From NCBI RefSeq assembly GCF_021155765.1, contig NC_060115.1:5250493-5314492 (forward strand): DNA of 64,000 bases, written 5' to 3'. Both the position numbers and the translations under genes were made by a program. Positions 48,001-61,406 of the stretch are shown piece by piece; the first letter of the stretch is position 1; each line of letters begins with the position of its first letter. The stretch comes from Diprion similis. Its lineage: Eukaryota > Arthropoda > Insecta > Hymenoptera > Diprionidae. Under the pieces are notes generated by a model. It made no database searches. It was given only the letters and a program-made list of their open reading frames with translations, and was not told the DNA's origin.

Positions 48001-51000
48001 CCTGCAGTGCGTCTCGCGAGATAGACGGAGTTCGAAAAAAGGATCCTTCCTCCCGTATAAGATGATTCCTAACGATAAGCCAGACGCCTAGAGCGCGCCT
48101 AACAATACCCTGCCTCCATGCTACACCATCTTGATAATAACACCCCGCTGTCAGACAATTTGACAACGGATTCGTCTCTTTCTGCTCCTCCTGCCTATCG
48201 CACTATTTTTTTCATGTTTGTTTTGTTCAATTTTCCTTATTGTTTTCTCTGTTTTCACTTGCAAGATTTTGGAATTAGAAGTTAGAGAGCAGAATTTAAT
48301 CGCCAAATTATAAAACGAAACAAAGAGAGATGAGGTCGAGGCTTCGATCGCCTAATGAGATAGTCCTGGAAACCACGCACGTGTTCAACACACGCATAAA
48401 AGCTCCAGATCCAATCTGTGCGCGCGAATAATGGGCCGAGGAGTCGGATCCACTGATTGGTCGACGTGTTTGGATAGAAAATAATAGACTCTGTTGTTTC
48501 CCTTTGTGTTTCCTATTTGTTAAATTCCAATCTCGAACACCCCTTGTCTGGGTTGTTGCTTTTCTTTTTTCTTTTTCAACGGGAAAAGCAGCGTGAAGGA
48601 GGATCTTCCAGATCGCATTTAAGAGAGTTGCAACGTTTTGTTGATTAGAGATTTCTGGTTGTGATAAATTCGGTTAATTTGGAAAGTTGTTTCCGAAGGG
48701 AAAACCAGACATCTTTTCGATCCTCGACTTCTTCCCGGTCGGTTGGGCTAAACAAAAATAATTTAGTTTTGGAGGTCGTAGATTTTCTGGACGATCGAGC
48801 TCGACCGGTAACGCAAGATCGTTATCGGAAGTCAGTTACCGGTTGTTACCGCTATTTATGGGGAATCCCTGAAGGAGATTTTTCTAACGAAGCTCGTGTC
48901 GAAGGATGGTTACGATAATAACCCGGCCTAAACGCGCTCGGAATAAAATCTTCTTCATTCCACGAACGGGTTTATGGCTCTTACTACGCGTATTCTCAAC
49001 CACCTCACAGGCACCACACAAAATTATCACACTAACATATGGTTGGTGATTCAATTTCGTACACGAGTTAGGGGCTCGAAAAATCCCCGGAAGAATTACA
49101 AAAAAAAAAAAAAAAAAAAAGTATCGACTACAAATTCCGTTGGCAAAATAATTTCTAAATTTAAAACTAAGTCTCATGTTAGTTACATATTATTTTCTGA
49201 AGAATAATAAAAAGAGAAATTCATAAATTTCGGTTTTGAGCTTTAAAGTTTAGAGACTTTGGCTTGATTCGATGGAAAAATTTAGAAATGAATCTCGAAC
49301 TAGTCGATGAAAGTTGAGACCAGAAATTTGGAAATGCGTCGCGTCGCCGCATCGTATCGAGCGTCTGAATTAATCAGGCTGAAAGAGAGAAAAAGAGGGA
49401 GAAAGAGAAGCACTTAAAGAGAGTGGTGCGTAAGGGACGAGAGATGAGCGAGTTTCTGGAGCCCCGCACGCGTCGGCGTCGCCGTCTTTGGTCGACGATC
49501 CAAAGTGTCCTGCACCCGTTCCCGTTTCCCCGCTTCGTCCTGGTCCAGGCCTCGCATCAGGAGCGACGGTGTATCATTATGAACTCGCGTGCGCAGCCTC
49601 CGGTCATTCTCATCTGGTCCTCAACTCCCTGGGCTCTGGGTCTGGGACTGGAGTGGGCCCCAAACCGGGGCCCGACACATGCAGGCCCAACTCACCTTTC
49701 GATGTGCTAGTGCCGGTGCTCCACGTCAATTTTTTCCTTTCTTATTACTCCCTCGTATCCTTCTTTTGCCCACCGCGAACCTCGCGGCGAATGGACCCTG
49801 CACCAAACGTCCAAAAGTCCGCCTCACACCGCGCAAATCATTTCACTCTACAGGTCGAATGTCTCCCTATGCATGGATTTCTAGAAGCGTACTCGTCGTG
49901 TATTTTATTCTCTGATTGGCTTGTGACGTGTACTTTCGAACTCGGTTTGCAAAAAAATCGGAACAATATCTCCTCAACCTTCATTGCAGTTTTTAAGGCC
50001 ACTTCGTGAACCAGTCTAGGTACTTGGGGTTTCAGAGACCGGATGACGGAGCCTCGGAGTGGCGGCAGCGAGTTTCGAAAAGACCGCACGAGCCTCGGAG
50101 GGCCAAAGAGGGAAGGTAGATGGGGAGCACCGTGTGCGGGAAAGCGACGCGCCGAATGAGTTCCCTGCCTGAGGGAGAGATGTGAGGAGGGGGAGGAGGA
50201 AGATGAGGAAGGATAAACTACGGGTCCGAGGGTTGGGGGGAGGGGGGACAGAGAGGGCCAAGGCACGGTGGGAACTCGAGAAGTTGCCGGTGCCGGTGCT
50301 CCGAGCAACAGAAGTAACAGAAGACCATCGGGGGACGCGGGGTGGTCGAGGGGTTGGCGCGCGTCTCGAAATGCCGCAGGACTAGAGGGAGACGAGGTGA
50401 TGCCGAGAGAGAGACGAAGAGAGGGGGAATGGAGAGAGGGAGAGTCGAGAGCGTGAGACGGGCGAAGACGCGGCGAGATACCAGGAGGCAGAGAAGCCGC
50501 GCACGTCGGTCGCGTGGCGACGTCGGAGGGGCGCATGCGCGCATACCTTTTCTCCACATTCATCCAGGTACCTGCACATGTATACAAGCTACACATTCGG
50601 AGACGAGACGCGTCCAGTATTAGGCTTCCATATCACCAGTTCTCTTCGTTCAACCGCTAGACCGGCAATGTGCTTCAAGGTTAGAGGTCGTGGTACAGCT
50701 ACTGGATAACAACTCCCAGCTCACATTTTAAATTGGTATCAATCCTCGAACGTCCCCACTGGTTAGATGTAAACGAAGTCCTCAGGCACCGAGTTCTTTC
50801 ACTGACTTTTCTTGACTATGTGAGGAACTTGATAGAATGAACACTCATTTTTTGTACCAGTAATCACTTGTCTCGGCTTCAGAAATTTCATGGGGCTTCT
50901 TCGTTACCGAGTCGTCGTTCATAGCCAAACACTTTGTTGAACGAAGTGCTTTAATTTCTGGAATTCTATCAAAGGATCTGAGAAATCAGAGGAACAGTAC

Positions 51001-53501
51001 GCACAGAAACGAAGATAGATAATAACGGCTGCTTGTAGTATAAGCACATTCCGTATGGACGTCCATATTCCCTTATACTCCACATGATCAACTTGTCTTA
51101 CTGTACTCATGGACACGTGGTACGCGGTGAGTTGGAAGGCACGCATAGCCGTGTAACCGGCAGGTAGATATGGAAAGAGAGATGGACAACGATCATGGGA
51201 AGGGGGAGGTGGGGCAAAGTAATGCACGATGGAAAAGGACAAACTTGAGCCCTGCAATAAACTGGATGGTAGTACTCTCGGTACCGTTGCGTCGAACCAC
51301 CCGACGATGCCGGCCAACTTATTTCAGTCCCAACGCGTATCGTGCGTTTGTACCGCAAGTAGGTAGGTGGGTAACTGCCGTGTAAGGAGTCCGGGTTTTG
51401 AAACAGGCTGGGGGCCCGAACTCCGTTCCTGGTGCAAGTCCGTGGAGGAAAAACCGATCCTACGTGTTGTGCCCCGCACTTCTCAGGTCCGCTTTACCTC
51501 ACCGAGGCGTGTTGACCAGGTACCAGTTTCGAATTCGAGCAGAATGCTCTGCGGCCATACGTGAAGACGCGCACAGCGGTACAGATAGGCACACACCTTA
51601 TACCTGAAAGCCCGCGTCACCTACGGCACCGATTCCCTTTACGATCTCTCAGATTTAAAGGGGCTGTTCCCACGGGATGGTAGACAATAGCTCGACGAGT
51701 TTGGACTGCGGAGAAAGAGAAAGAGAAAGAGGCAGACTGGTTTCTACTTCAATCCTCGTTACGGTAACGAGACAAAACGCCGACGGAGTTAATTAGGGGC
51801 GTGTAATAAAGTTTCTCGTCTTTTTTCTTTTTTTTTTTTTTGTTCTTTTATACCTTACATCAGCTTCTCAGCTTTCATCGTAGAAAAACTAACCGACGGC
51901 TAATTACACACCTATCGATAGTAGTGACACTGGTACAAACCATACTCAAGCAATCGAAATACCTCGACACCAGCGTATATATGTATGTAATATAATGATA
52001 GTGTGGCAAAAAGTTGTTTAAATGGTATCTGTCTTGTTACTCTCACCTGCCACCAGTTTTTCTCAATGATTACAGGCCATATCCAGATCAGTCGTTCACT
52101 GAAACGATTCCACGTCGAAAGACATCCGCTGCATCGATTTTCATCTCGCATTTCTCTTCCTCGTATTACGGTACAAGCTTTGGGTATCATCTTGGAAAGC
52201 CATTCTTCATTCCTTTCCTGCGACGCTAGAATTTGTTTAGCAAACTTACATCCTGCGAACAAACAAATGATGTAGGAAGAACATGGATAGAAAAGAGGAG
52301 AGTTAGAAATATGGAGCACGAACCTCGCGTGAGTTCAGCAGTATAAAGCTTCCAATTTGGCCTCTTGGTGAACATACGATTCTTAGAGTGTGCCTTGCCC
52401 CGCCCTTCGTTGGCTTCCCCCTCGAGTTTTTTCTCGGATCTTGTTACGCTGCCGCTCGGATATTGTTTACGGCTGGTACCAGAGCAAAGAGAGAAAGAAA
52501 CTGCCGCCACTGTAGAACCGTAGAATCGAAACGGAGCCAAACGACGCGACGTCAGTAGGTCCGTGGGCCACGGGGCCAGTGGGATTGGTTTGATTCCAGG
52601 TCGCGAAATCCCCGTCGAGTTGATGGTGGCGGAGCAGGTTGAGACCGAGACTCGTTCTCCACGGTTGCACTTCGATTCATTACCGAATTACATGGACCAA
52701 AGAACGAGACGAAAGCGTGCACTAATCATAGATGAATGGTACCAGATTAGCCGTATGTAATGGGCCCCTTGCCGCATGAAAGTTAATGGATCGGAGGAGC
52801 TGGAAACGTCGAGGAGGCACGCCGGGCAATCGACGGTCATCTAACGATCGGTCCGAGGAGCATGAGGCTCCAGTGTATGTAATATACAAGCTTGTACATA
52901 TGTACGCAAGCGAGTCCGATATGTGTAACAACGAGAGCCTCACCCCGAGATCCATTTCTCTCTCATTAGTCCTGCCAGATCTGGATCTCGGTAGTGCGGG
53001 AATAGACAAAGACCAGAGCGAGGAAAGATGTATCATTTCGAAACACAATGGCATCGGTTCCGACCTCCGAAGCGCGGCTCATCCCTCCTGAGCGATGACC
53101 ATGGTCACCTCCTATCGCCGTGTAGATCAAACTTGTCTCGCACCTAGCAGACAGTCGCTCGAACACACGGCACGATGTAAATCATTTCAAACCTCTTTCG
53201 CCCCGATTATCCGTCTCCTTTTTCACTCTCAAATCTCAGCGCCATCACCAAGTACTAGAACGAGGAATTGGATAAGAAAAAATGCTTTCCAGCCATCCCG
53301 ATTTCCTCAGCTACACAAAATGTCCATGATCCAGGAACGTTGCACCCGACGACAAGTAACCGCTGATCCTAATTCAAGATCGTTATCCTTCGATCGAAGC
53401 CTCCTCGTTGTGGTTTGTTGAAATTCCTGTTGGACATTTGAAGCCTCGACGAGAAGCTACGCGCTTCGGGAGAGGGATTGTAACGGCGAGAGAGAGATGG
53501 A

Positions 53502-53517
53502 GGGGGGGGGGGGGGGG
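53502..53517 (+). repeat. G16 homopolymer
   Basis: Sixteen consecutive G after an AG-rich tract. Simple-sequence DNA. Confidence 0.9.
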
Positions 53518-56500
53518 ATAGAGACATGGGGGAATTTCTGGCCCCGAGCACGTGCGGAGGAGCGAGGCACGCGAGGACCAGCAATAATTACAGCCTCCCC
53601 TTGCCGGTACGCGAGGAGCCAGCGAGGCCAGGCCGAAGGAGCCGAAGGAGCCGAGCCGCGCCGCTTCGGGTGAGCCAGGTTATCGCTGTATTTCGGCGGG
53701 TTGCCGATCCCGGGACTCCCGAGCACCGAGTGCAGTGCGGTAGACGCGGTCGTCCAGGACAGGTTTTCGAGGTGCAATTATTAATAAGAGATGCTCCGGG
53801 CTCTCGGGATCGAGCCACTCAAGGACCGGCCGCCGAGTCTGGTTCCGTTCATTCATTCCTCTATTTATTAATCCCATTCTAAAAGACCAGGAAACCGCTG
53901 GTACCGGTCGTTAACGATTCCCAGACGCAGTGACATTCCTTGCCCCGAAGGAAAAGCCAACTCTCGGTCGAAATTGAGTTTGACGAAAACTGGATGAATC
54001 TTCGCTTCCATAAGACGGAGGTTCCTCGCTCCCTAGGGACGACGTTGAATGGATGCATTGTCGAGGAGAAGAATTCGGAGGAAGTTTGTTCCCGTAGCGT
54101 CGAGCGGTCTCTAAGGTCTTGCGCAAATCGGTTGTACCTACTCTTCTGTATTGTCGAGAGAGACACGGACCTTTGTCAGCGCCGTACCTTACACACTCGG
54201 TCTGGGATGCTGAATGGACCGAGTCGAGACTCGGTCCTGAAGTGTACTAAATATAACGACAATTGCGCGGACTCCCTCGGTGTGAATGGTCCAGGGCTAG
54301 TTTAACTCCAATTACCGTCTTCGCCTTGTGCTTCGGGCTCATTCTCTCGGCTCGCCCGTGGTCGAGGAACAAACCCGAAACCCGGAGGAGCACTTCCGAG
54401 GTCGTTAGAATCCCATCGGTGGGTTCGGGTGAAAGGACTCTCCGCATGACTCGAGGCTTCGGTTCTGGAAATAGTCGCGAGCGTTTTTCCCTCGAATTTG
54501 CAGCAAGGAGAAGAAGGCGAAGAAGAAGAAAAAAAAAAAAAAAGTCAAAATGTTGGCAGAGGAACTTGCGGAGTCTTTCTCACGGGCTAGACTTTCTCGA
54601 AATTGGTCTTCCTTCCGCTCTCGATCTTCGGTCTCGATCCCTGCAACCGAAAAAAAGTCAAGCCATTGATTCAATTAAGACAAAAGGGAGGGCAAAAAAT
54701 TTTCTGTTTAACTAACCCATAGTTTTTCATCGTCAGTTCCTGTCCTAGTGCTAATACACCTTTATCTCCTCTAGCTCCGCAAGTCGCCGGTTCCTTCTCC
54801 CTCCCTCCCCCCCCCCCCTCCTTCTCTTTTTAATTTTCAATTTATTCTCACCGGAATCTTTTTGTGGCTAGTATCAATTTATTATTTTTTGTGTCGGTAT
54901 ATACCAGGTGGTCAGAAGGGTTGATCCCGCTCCCCCTCTCCGAGCCTCTCAGGTATAATTAATCTACTTAATATCAGCGCCTCCGAGAGCCCGGGGCCGT
55001 TTGGCAAAGTCACATCCTTCCTGCTCGTCCGCCGCCAAGGATCGCTTGATCATTTTAAAAAAGTCTGTAAGAGGATATCGAGCGTTTAGAGGATCATTAG
55101 CGGGTTTCCCGAGACCCCCAAGGGTCAAACCTCATCGATAGAACCCGGCCGCAGATGAGCTCATGTATATCCAAAGAGAAGAAGGAATTAAATATAATAA
55201 AACAAGAAACCAATTAGCCCGAAAATTGCCTGCAAACTATGCATACTGTGGCTCGCCAGAAGCCACGCAGACACGTGAAAGCTCCGACTGAACACGGACA
55301 AGCTAGAGTTCTATTATACCTATATGTTTACGAACAATAAATCTCCGTCTCTATCGGCTCCTCGCCCCCCCTCCCCTTCCTCCCTCTTGGACGTACCGAT
55401 TCGAAAAGTATTTTTTAAGGCCTCCCGTGGGACGTGGAGGGCGCGTCGAAGCCGCCGTTCGTAGCCGCGTGTATATTTAGGCTGGCATTAGACTGGCTTG
55501 ACGAACCTCGCTGGTTATTAGCGTCGGCTTATCCCGCAGACCCGGGCTTTTTTTGTTTCACCATATAACCACTCAGACGGTCGTATCACAGGTCTGAACT
55601 CCGTAGCGCAATACCCTGCAGGGTAACGCACTCCGGGACTTTGGCTGGGGGCATATACAGGGTACATAGAAATTTCCCGGAGAATATATCGAGCATGAGA
55701 GGATCGAGAAGCTGCAGGATCGAGGGGGTGAAAGCTGCCACAGCGGTCCTAGAAAAATATTTGTCTTCCTTGGTTACGTTCGAATGCACCCAGCGAGCGA
55801 GTTTCTAATTGTTTCCCGAACTGTGTTCGACCCGAAGAGTCGATGCGCTCTGCAGTCTCATTTAGGACGTCTCCTCGTCAACGCCATTATTCCGGTCCAT
55901 TCAACGGCGTTTTCACTACATTCGAGAAACCGTCGGCCGGAGCAAAGAGAACGGAGCGAATACACGCGCGACAGAATCTCACGCCTCGCCATTCATCCCT
56001 GCGGGCTTCCCGGTGGGCAGGTTATTCTTTCGACGGAGGCAGTACTCTTTGTCACCCGAAAAACGACAGAGAAAGAGAGAGAAATAAAAGTGAAAAAGAA
56101 TCGGGGAAGAGAAGGAGCGGAAACGCGCGAGCGCCGAGTCCGCTACCGCAGCTCCGTCGTCGAATTGCCACCAGAAACGACCGTTTTTGTGGTCAGAATG
56201 AATGCGCCCCGAATCGGCATCATTCTCGAGAGGTTTTCCTCCATTATTCGCAGACACTTTGGGGCCCGTGAAAATCGCCATCCCGCCTCCCCGAGGACAA
56301 TGCCCGGAGACTCCGAGTATGAAAAGTCGTCCCGGGCTCGAGGCTCGATCGCGATCTATAGACGCTTCGGGCACAAATCCCAGTAACGAAACGGTCCACG
56401 ACTCAAATACAGTCAGTTCATTATTAACGTCGTCGAATATTTCCAAAGAATCAGATTGACCGATAGATCCCGGCCGACCTTAGCTCCACGTGGCCTCGCC

Positions 56501-57217
56501 TCGGCGTAAATTTTTCTCCGAGATGAATCCGGGTCTAAGGCGAGGAATGTTTTTCTCTTTTCTTCCCTTTTCCTTTTTCCTTTTTACTTTTTCCAATTCA
56601 CCGCGCGCGGATGAAATACAGACGGATTCTCGCGAGCGCTGCATATACGATCGCGGAGACATCTCAATGATCACGATCATATATCGTCGACTCTTTCCCG
56701 GGATATCTAACTGCAGTGTACACAAGGGGGCCCTAAATCCCTCGCCGACTCACGGTCCGAGGTTTAGGGATATAATGGGGCGAAAAAATAAACGTTTTAG
56801 AAGCAACAAAATACCAAATTAGGAACCGAATGTCACACTCGATCCACGCGGCCCTGCAGCGCGCTGTGAATCGGCTTCCAGAGCCGATCACTTATCCCCG
56901 TATGGTCGGCGTCCCGAGGAAGAAGTAGATGCTGTAGGAAGGGGATGAGGCGCGGGTAAACGCGCTACACACACCCGAGGAGATAAGGCCGAAAGGTGAA
57001 GGAAGCCTCGAGGTGTTGTGTGGAAGCTGGGAGACCTGCATGCACGAAGAAGACGGAACCCGGGCGAACCTAACGGCGTGCCACAGGTGGATTACCATTA
57101 CAACCAACGGGCAATATATTTCCCGATCCTTTTACCGGGCGCATTTGGTTCGTTAGGGTTGCACGGGCCATCCCGCGACCCTCTCGCGTAAGTGGTGATG
57201 TATATTCAACAAGTAGG

Positions 57218-57250
57218 CGTTCGTTCCTTCGTTCCTTCGTTCCTTCGTTC
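57218..57250 (+). repeat. TTCGTTCC tandem microsatellite
   Basis: An eight-base unit is repeated about four times in non-coding DNA. Confidence 0.85.
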
Positions 57251-60143
57251 GATCACCCTCCCCGTCCTCCGACCCTGACGCACCGTCGACACTGACACCG
57301 ATATCCAGCCACACCAACGACCGGCCAAAAGCTCCGCTCTCTTCGAATGGACGAGTTTTATACGTCCATATAATACTCGTATCCACAGCTTGTGTGTACG
57401 TGCGAGGCTTGGATGCCTTCATTATCTCGACCCTGCAGCACTGCAGCGCCAGCATCTCCGACGATCGTGTATATTATACGTATGCATTATGAAGACGGAA
57501 ATTTGGAGCCTTTTGTCGTAGCGTGATCAGATGGTTGAGGACTCGTAAATGCTCTGGAATTCACAAATATCCAGAAATGTTTTCTATACAATGTTTAAAG
57601 GGACACCTTCCGCCAAAGTCTCTCATTATTATAAATTATTCGATGAGAAATTTATCGAAAATACCTTGTCGAGTATGACTTAATTCAAGTCCAAGGTGAT
57701 AAGAGGTGCAGCAACAAATTTTAAATTTCAAATAAGGTATAAGCGTCAGTTTGTTGCTCGTAGTCGTCGCTTCGAGGCAGTTCGTTAAGTCCGGGAATGT
57801 AAACGACTATAAAGACGTCAGAGGAGTGTCCTTTTGTTCGTTGGCTTAGCTGTGGGTAAGAAAGAGAAAGAGATATTGGAACGCGCAGGCGAGATCAACG
57901 ATCAAAATTCGTTTGACCGAATTCCTGGTCTCGCGGTGACATCTCGACTTTGACTCGAAGCCGCGGAACGAGTTACAAATGTAGATTGAAATCGTCGGAG
58001 AACTCGGAGGTTCCTCACCGGTTTGCTGTATCGCGGAGATACAAAGACGTCATTTCGTGTAATTGGCACTGGATCGGCTGTTCCCTCCTTGTATCGCAGG
58101 ACTGCATCTCGGCAAACGCCTCGATAATATCTTTCTGATATTCTCTGAATCTGAGAATTTTCCCAACTCACCGACCTTATCATCGCGCTCTCGATCACTT
58201 CTTCCAAAACAGATGATCGCAATTTCCCGTCTTCGAGTTCGGAATGCTCGAAGCTTCGCCTGCAGTCTTCGGACGGATCGCAGGGCCAAGCACCGGCGAA
58301 CCGTGGACCACACGTAGTTTAGTCGGCTCCAATCTCGGCGAATATCTAAGTAGTTTTTCGTGGGAGATTCACATCGCCAGATTAATACCATCGAGCTCCA
58401 GTTTAAAAACGTGGGAAGACCCGGACCGCCCTTGGAGAGCCACAAAAAATAATCTCAACGTCATCTGGAAAACAGAAGTGGGATTTTTAGAGCATCGCGA
58501 TCTCCTAACGCCTCTCCCTACTGGACGAAAGGACTGATGGAAGGATGGATGACCGATCGTCTACCCTGCAGCTGGGCAAACCTCGTCCAAGGGTCAAAGG
58601 TCGCCATGATCTTAAACGCCCGCACTACGAGTTATTTTACTGGTCTAGTGACGTTTATAGTTACGTTGTTGGTTATTGGAGAAAAATCTTGCCAGCTAAG
58701 ATATTACAGTGATTTCGTAGTTTTTGTGACGAATCGACCATTCGGGAAAAAGCTTAATTCATTTCCGTTTCTGATAAATGACGCGTCCCTCACATCGTGC
58801 TCTCGAATCTAGATCGAGAAAAATCGGAAACGGTTTTTCCCTCGTGTTTTTCGTTTCGGGTGGGTTGTGGCGACGGGAGGTAAAATGCTTGGGTGGTCAC
58901 CGATCGGAATTACTTTTCAATCCTGAAAGACGTCGGTGGGTGAGTGATATTTACCGTGCGATGCTTCGGACGTCATACAGCTGTGGGTCGCGTCAGGGCG
59001 CCGCAAACTGACCGACGGAAACGACTCCCCGCTGACGTAAATTTGTCCAAAAGTTGGCGAGTAATAATTGCGAAGGCAGCGAATTTTTTGTGCAGGGCGG
59101 AAGTTTGCGTGTGAATTACATGTTCGCAAACGCGTGCTGCGAAGTGAGGTGACTGTTCGATATACACTAAAGCCGGAAGTTCACCGCGAGTACGTGCAAT
59201 CGACGTTTCACCGCATGCGTAATTCATCAGAATATTTTATCATCCCGTTTCATTGCCGCGTCACGCTTCATCGTGATTGCTTTGGAAAAACAGGAATTCA
59301 ACTTATTTTCCGCAGATGACGCTCAGGCGAAAGGTCGCCGTAGTCTGCTTAAAATGTTTTCGCGTGTATTAACGAGTGAGCATTGTATGCACCTTTATGG
59401 GGAGAGGGGAGGGGGGAGGGAGAGCTTGGCGATTCTAAAATAATACCTATTTTTGAAACTTGTTTTTCAAGAAAACGAAAACATTTAGATCAATTTAAGT
59501 TTGGGGACTTTATTATTCACGGTTTTAATAACAATTTAGAATTTTGTAATTGAAATTAATAAAAAAAAATATCGCTATGGAGAATAATAAGAATTACTTC
59601 TCGCTCGTACAATTGCATTTGTAACACCGTTAGCGACCAGCTGTCTTGTGTGAGATTTCAGAATTTACGATCCAGACTTAAGCTTATGCTAATTTTTTCA
59701 GTACACGAACCGATCGTGATCGACACCGAGGTTGAGGTAGGCTTCGGGATACGGATAAAGAGAAGAGATCACGAATGAACTGTGTACTCATTGATAAGTG
59801 ATAAGTACTTAGAAATCCACTAGAAAAAATTCAATCACAAATCTATTTTTACAAGTTTGTTTGCGGGTGTGATGAATTTGGATGTAACAAAATTAGCGAT
59901 CTCGATGTGAATAATTAAAGAATTTATTTTGTTGAGAACTCTTTCGAATTCGGTTATAAGACACCCGAGGTACGAGTATATATCTTCGCGTGAGTTTTTC
60001 AGATGCGTTGATGCGCCGAGTCTTATCTAGCTGCGTATAAAATAAAGGTCGAAGCACCACAACGGCGGGGATCAGGGCTCGGGGTCCTATCCCAACTTTT
60101 AACTGCAGCGGTTAGCTCAGGTATACAGTACATAGGAGCCTCT

Positions 60144-60191
60144 TCGAGAGAGAGAGAGAGTGAGAAAGGAGAGAGAGAGAGAGAGAGAGAG
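60144..60191 (+). repeat. GA-rich microsatellite flanked by GGAGCC/GGCTCC
   Basis: Two (GA)n runs are separated by TGAGAAAG. GGAGCCTC just before and GAGGCTCC just after are complementary, so the repeat sits in the loop of a small inverted repeat. Possible GAGA-factor binding tract. Confidence 0.8.
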
Positions 60192-61043
60192 GCTCCTTGG
60201 ATCGACGATGGGAATACAAGAGGTTTGAGAAGAGGAATGGAAAGGGGGAAGAGATCGGACGACCGGCAACCCCGGGGTGCAGCGGAGGGGAGGATGGAGC
60301 CACCCTTCGTGTGTATCGTAATAATTGAAATGAACGTTAATGGCGAACGGATCCTGTCGAGTCGAGTTCAGAGGAGAATGATCCTGATTTCCTTGCAACT
60401 TTATTCGCGTTCGTTCGCCGTTTTGCACTGCCGCGCCTCGTTAATTCGGTGCATCAATATGCACCGACGAATTCGCTGCAGCAGAGATCAACCCTTGACC
60501 TGAAGCCGTTGAGGGCTTGCTAAGGGAGCCGTGATCTCGTTTTTGCTTGGTCACTCCATCGCTCTTGTTATACCGAACATCATCTTGTAGACATATATTT
60601 ACCCGAAATCATCCCCGCACTTTTTCTTCACCCTTCCTGAACACGCAACGATCTGACTTGTTGCTGCTGCTCCAACTGTACATCCCTATGTATCGCAACC
60701 CTAGTGGCCGTTATTAGGTATATACCTGATACGGTTAAAAAAAAAAAAAAAATGTAGAGAATGCTTGTTATAGTCATTTTTTATATCACCACCTTTCAAC
60801 GATATTCGAAATCAGTTTTGGAGTTGATCTGATCGTAAGGGATTAATGAAGTTACGTTCGATTTAGTTATTAGGTATTTACCGCATTAAGCATCAGTTTT
60901 TGAAACAGATTTCTATTCCTAATATAATTTATAATGCAAGAAAGTCTGTATTCTAGAGTTAGGTGATTCCTGGTGAATCTCTTGGACTTAGATCGGCAAA
61001 AACCTTTTTGAAACTAATAAATTCAATAGGTTTTTACCACGTC

Positions 61044-61406
61044 CTATCGATCATATAAACCATCGAGAACCGAATGTCCTGATGCATAAAATATTCCAAA
61101 GAAGTTCTCCTGAACTTTACGAAACCCGTTCGATACCAAATTTTCTATAAGAGTCCAATGCACACTTTTCCAATCAATTACCACAGCATAGCTACTAGTT
61201 GTCACCGAACCGGGTGTACTAAAATAGACTATAACCACGTCGAGCCTAAAGTCGGAATCGCTCGTGCGTGCAGCGAGGAAATTTAATAGGATGTATGGAT
61301 TTTTTATTCTTACGTTGAACGTCTTATCCCAAACTGAGCTAGTTGACTCATGCCCACTTCCTGTTAAAAAAATTCCTACGATCAGTAGACTGTAATTCAA
61401 TCTCAA
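61044..61406 (-). CDS. Candidate small secreted protein ORF, 120 aa, unknown
   Basis: A single uninterrupted frame starting MRLNYSLLIVGIFLTGSGHE. The start has the form of a signal peptide: a positive residue, a hydrophobic core of about 11 residues, and small residues near a possible cleavage after Gly16-Ser-Gly. The rest is mixed polar/hydrophobic with no cysteine and no recognised domain, ending GLYDR. It is not low-complexity, unlike most other ORFs here, but an ORF of this length is expected by chance several times in 64 kb. No splice partner was recognised. It could be an orphan gene or nothing. Confidence 0.2.
   Translation of the reverse strand: MRLNYSLLIVGIFLTGSGHESTSSVWDKTFNVRIKNPYILLNFLAARTSDSDFRLDVVIVYFSTPGSVTTSSYAVVIDWKSVHWTLIENLVSNGFRKVQENFFGIFYASGHSVLDGLYDR

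Larger units (their letters stand above)
45001..61043. other. Gene-poor, CpG-rich region upstream of the bHLH gene, distal part
   Basis: No supported gene. Contains simple repeats (separate entries) and long ORFs made mostly of S, P, L and R in CT-rich DNA (for example 49838-50596), which I judge to be compositional. Pieces at 49,400-51,600 and 53,400-56,800 are especially GC-rich. No tRNA, rRNA or CRISPR pattern was seen. Confidence 0.45.

Noticed and set aside
49838-50596. A 252-codon minus-strand ORF
   Set aside because: It consists largely of S, P, L, R in CT-rich DNA, overlaps other equally long ORFs in several frames, and has no domain; compositional.
43277-58417. Proneural E-boxes (GCAGGTG at 43277, 44523, 46131, 52044) and Su(H)-like sites (47260, 51668, 54577, 58410)
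   Set aside because: Each motif is expected about three to four times by chance in 29 kb on two strands; the counts I noticed do not exceed that and show no tight cluster.
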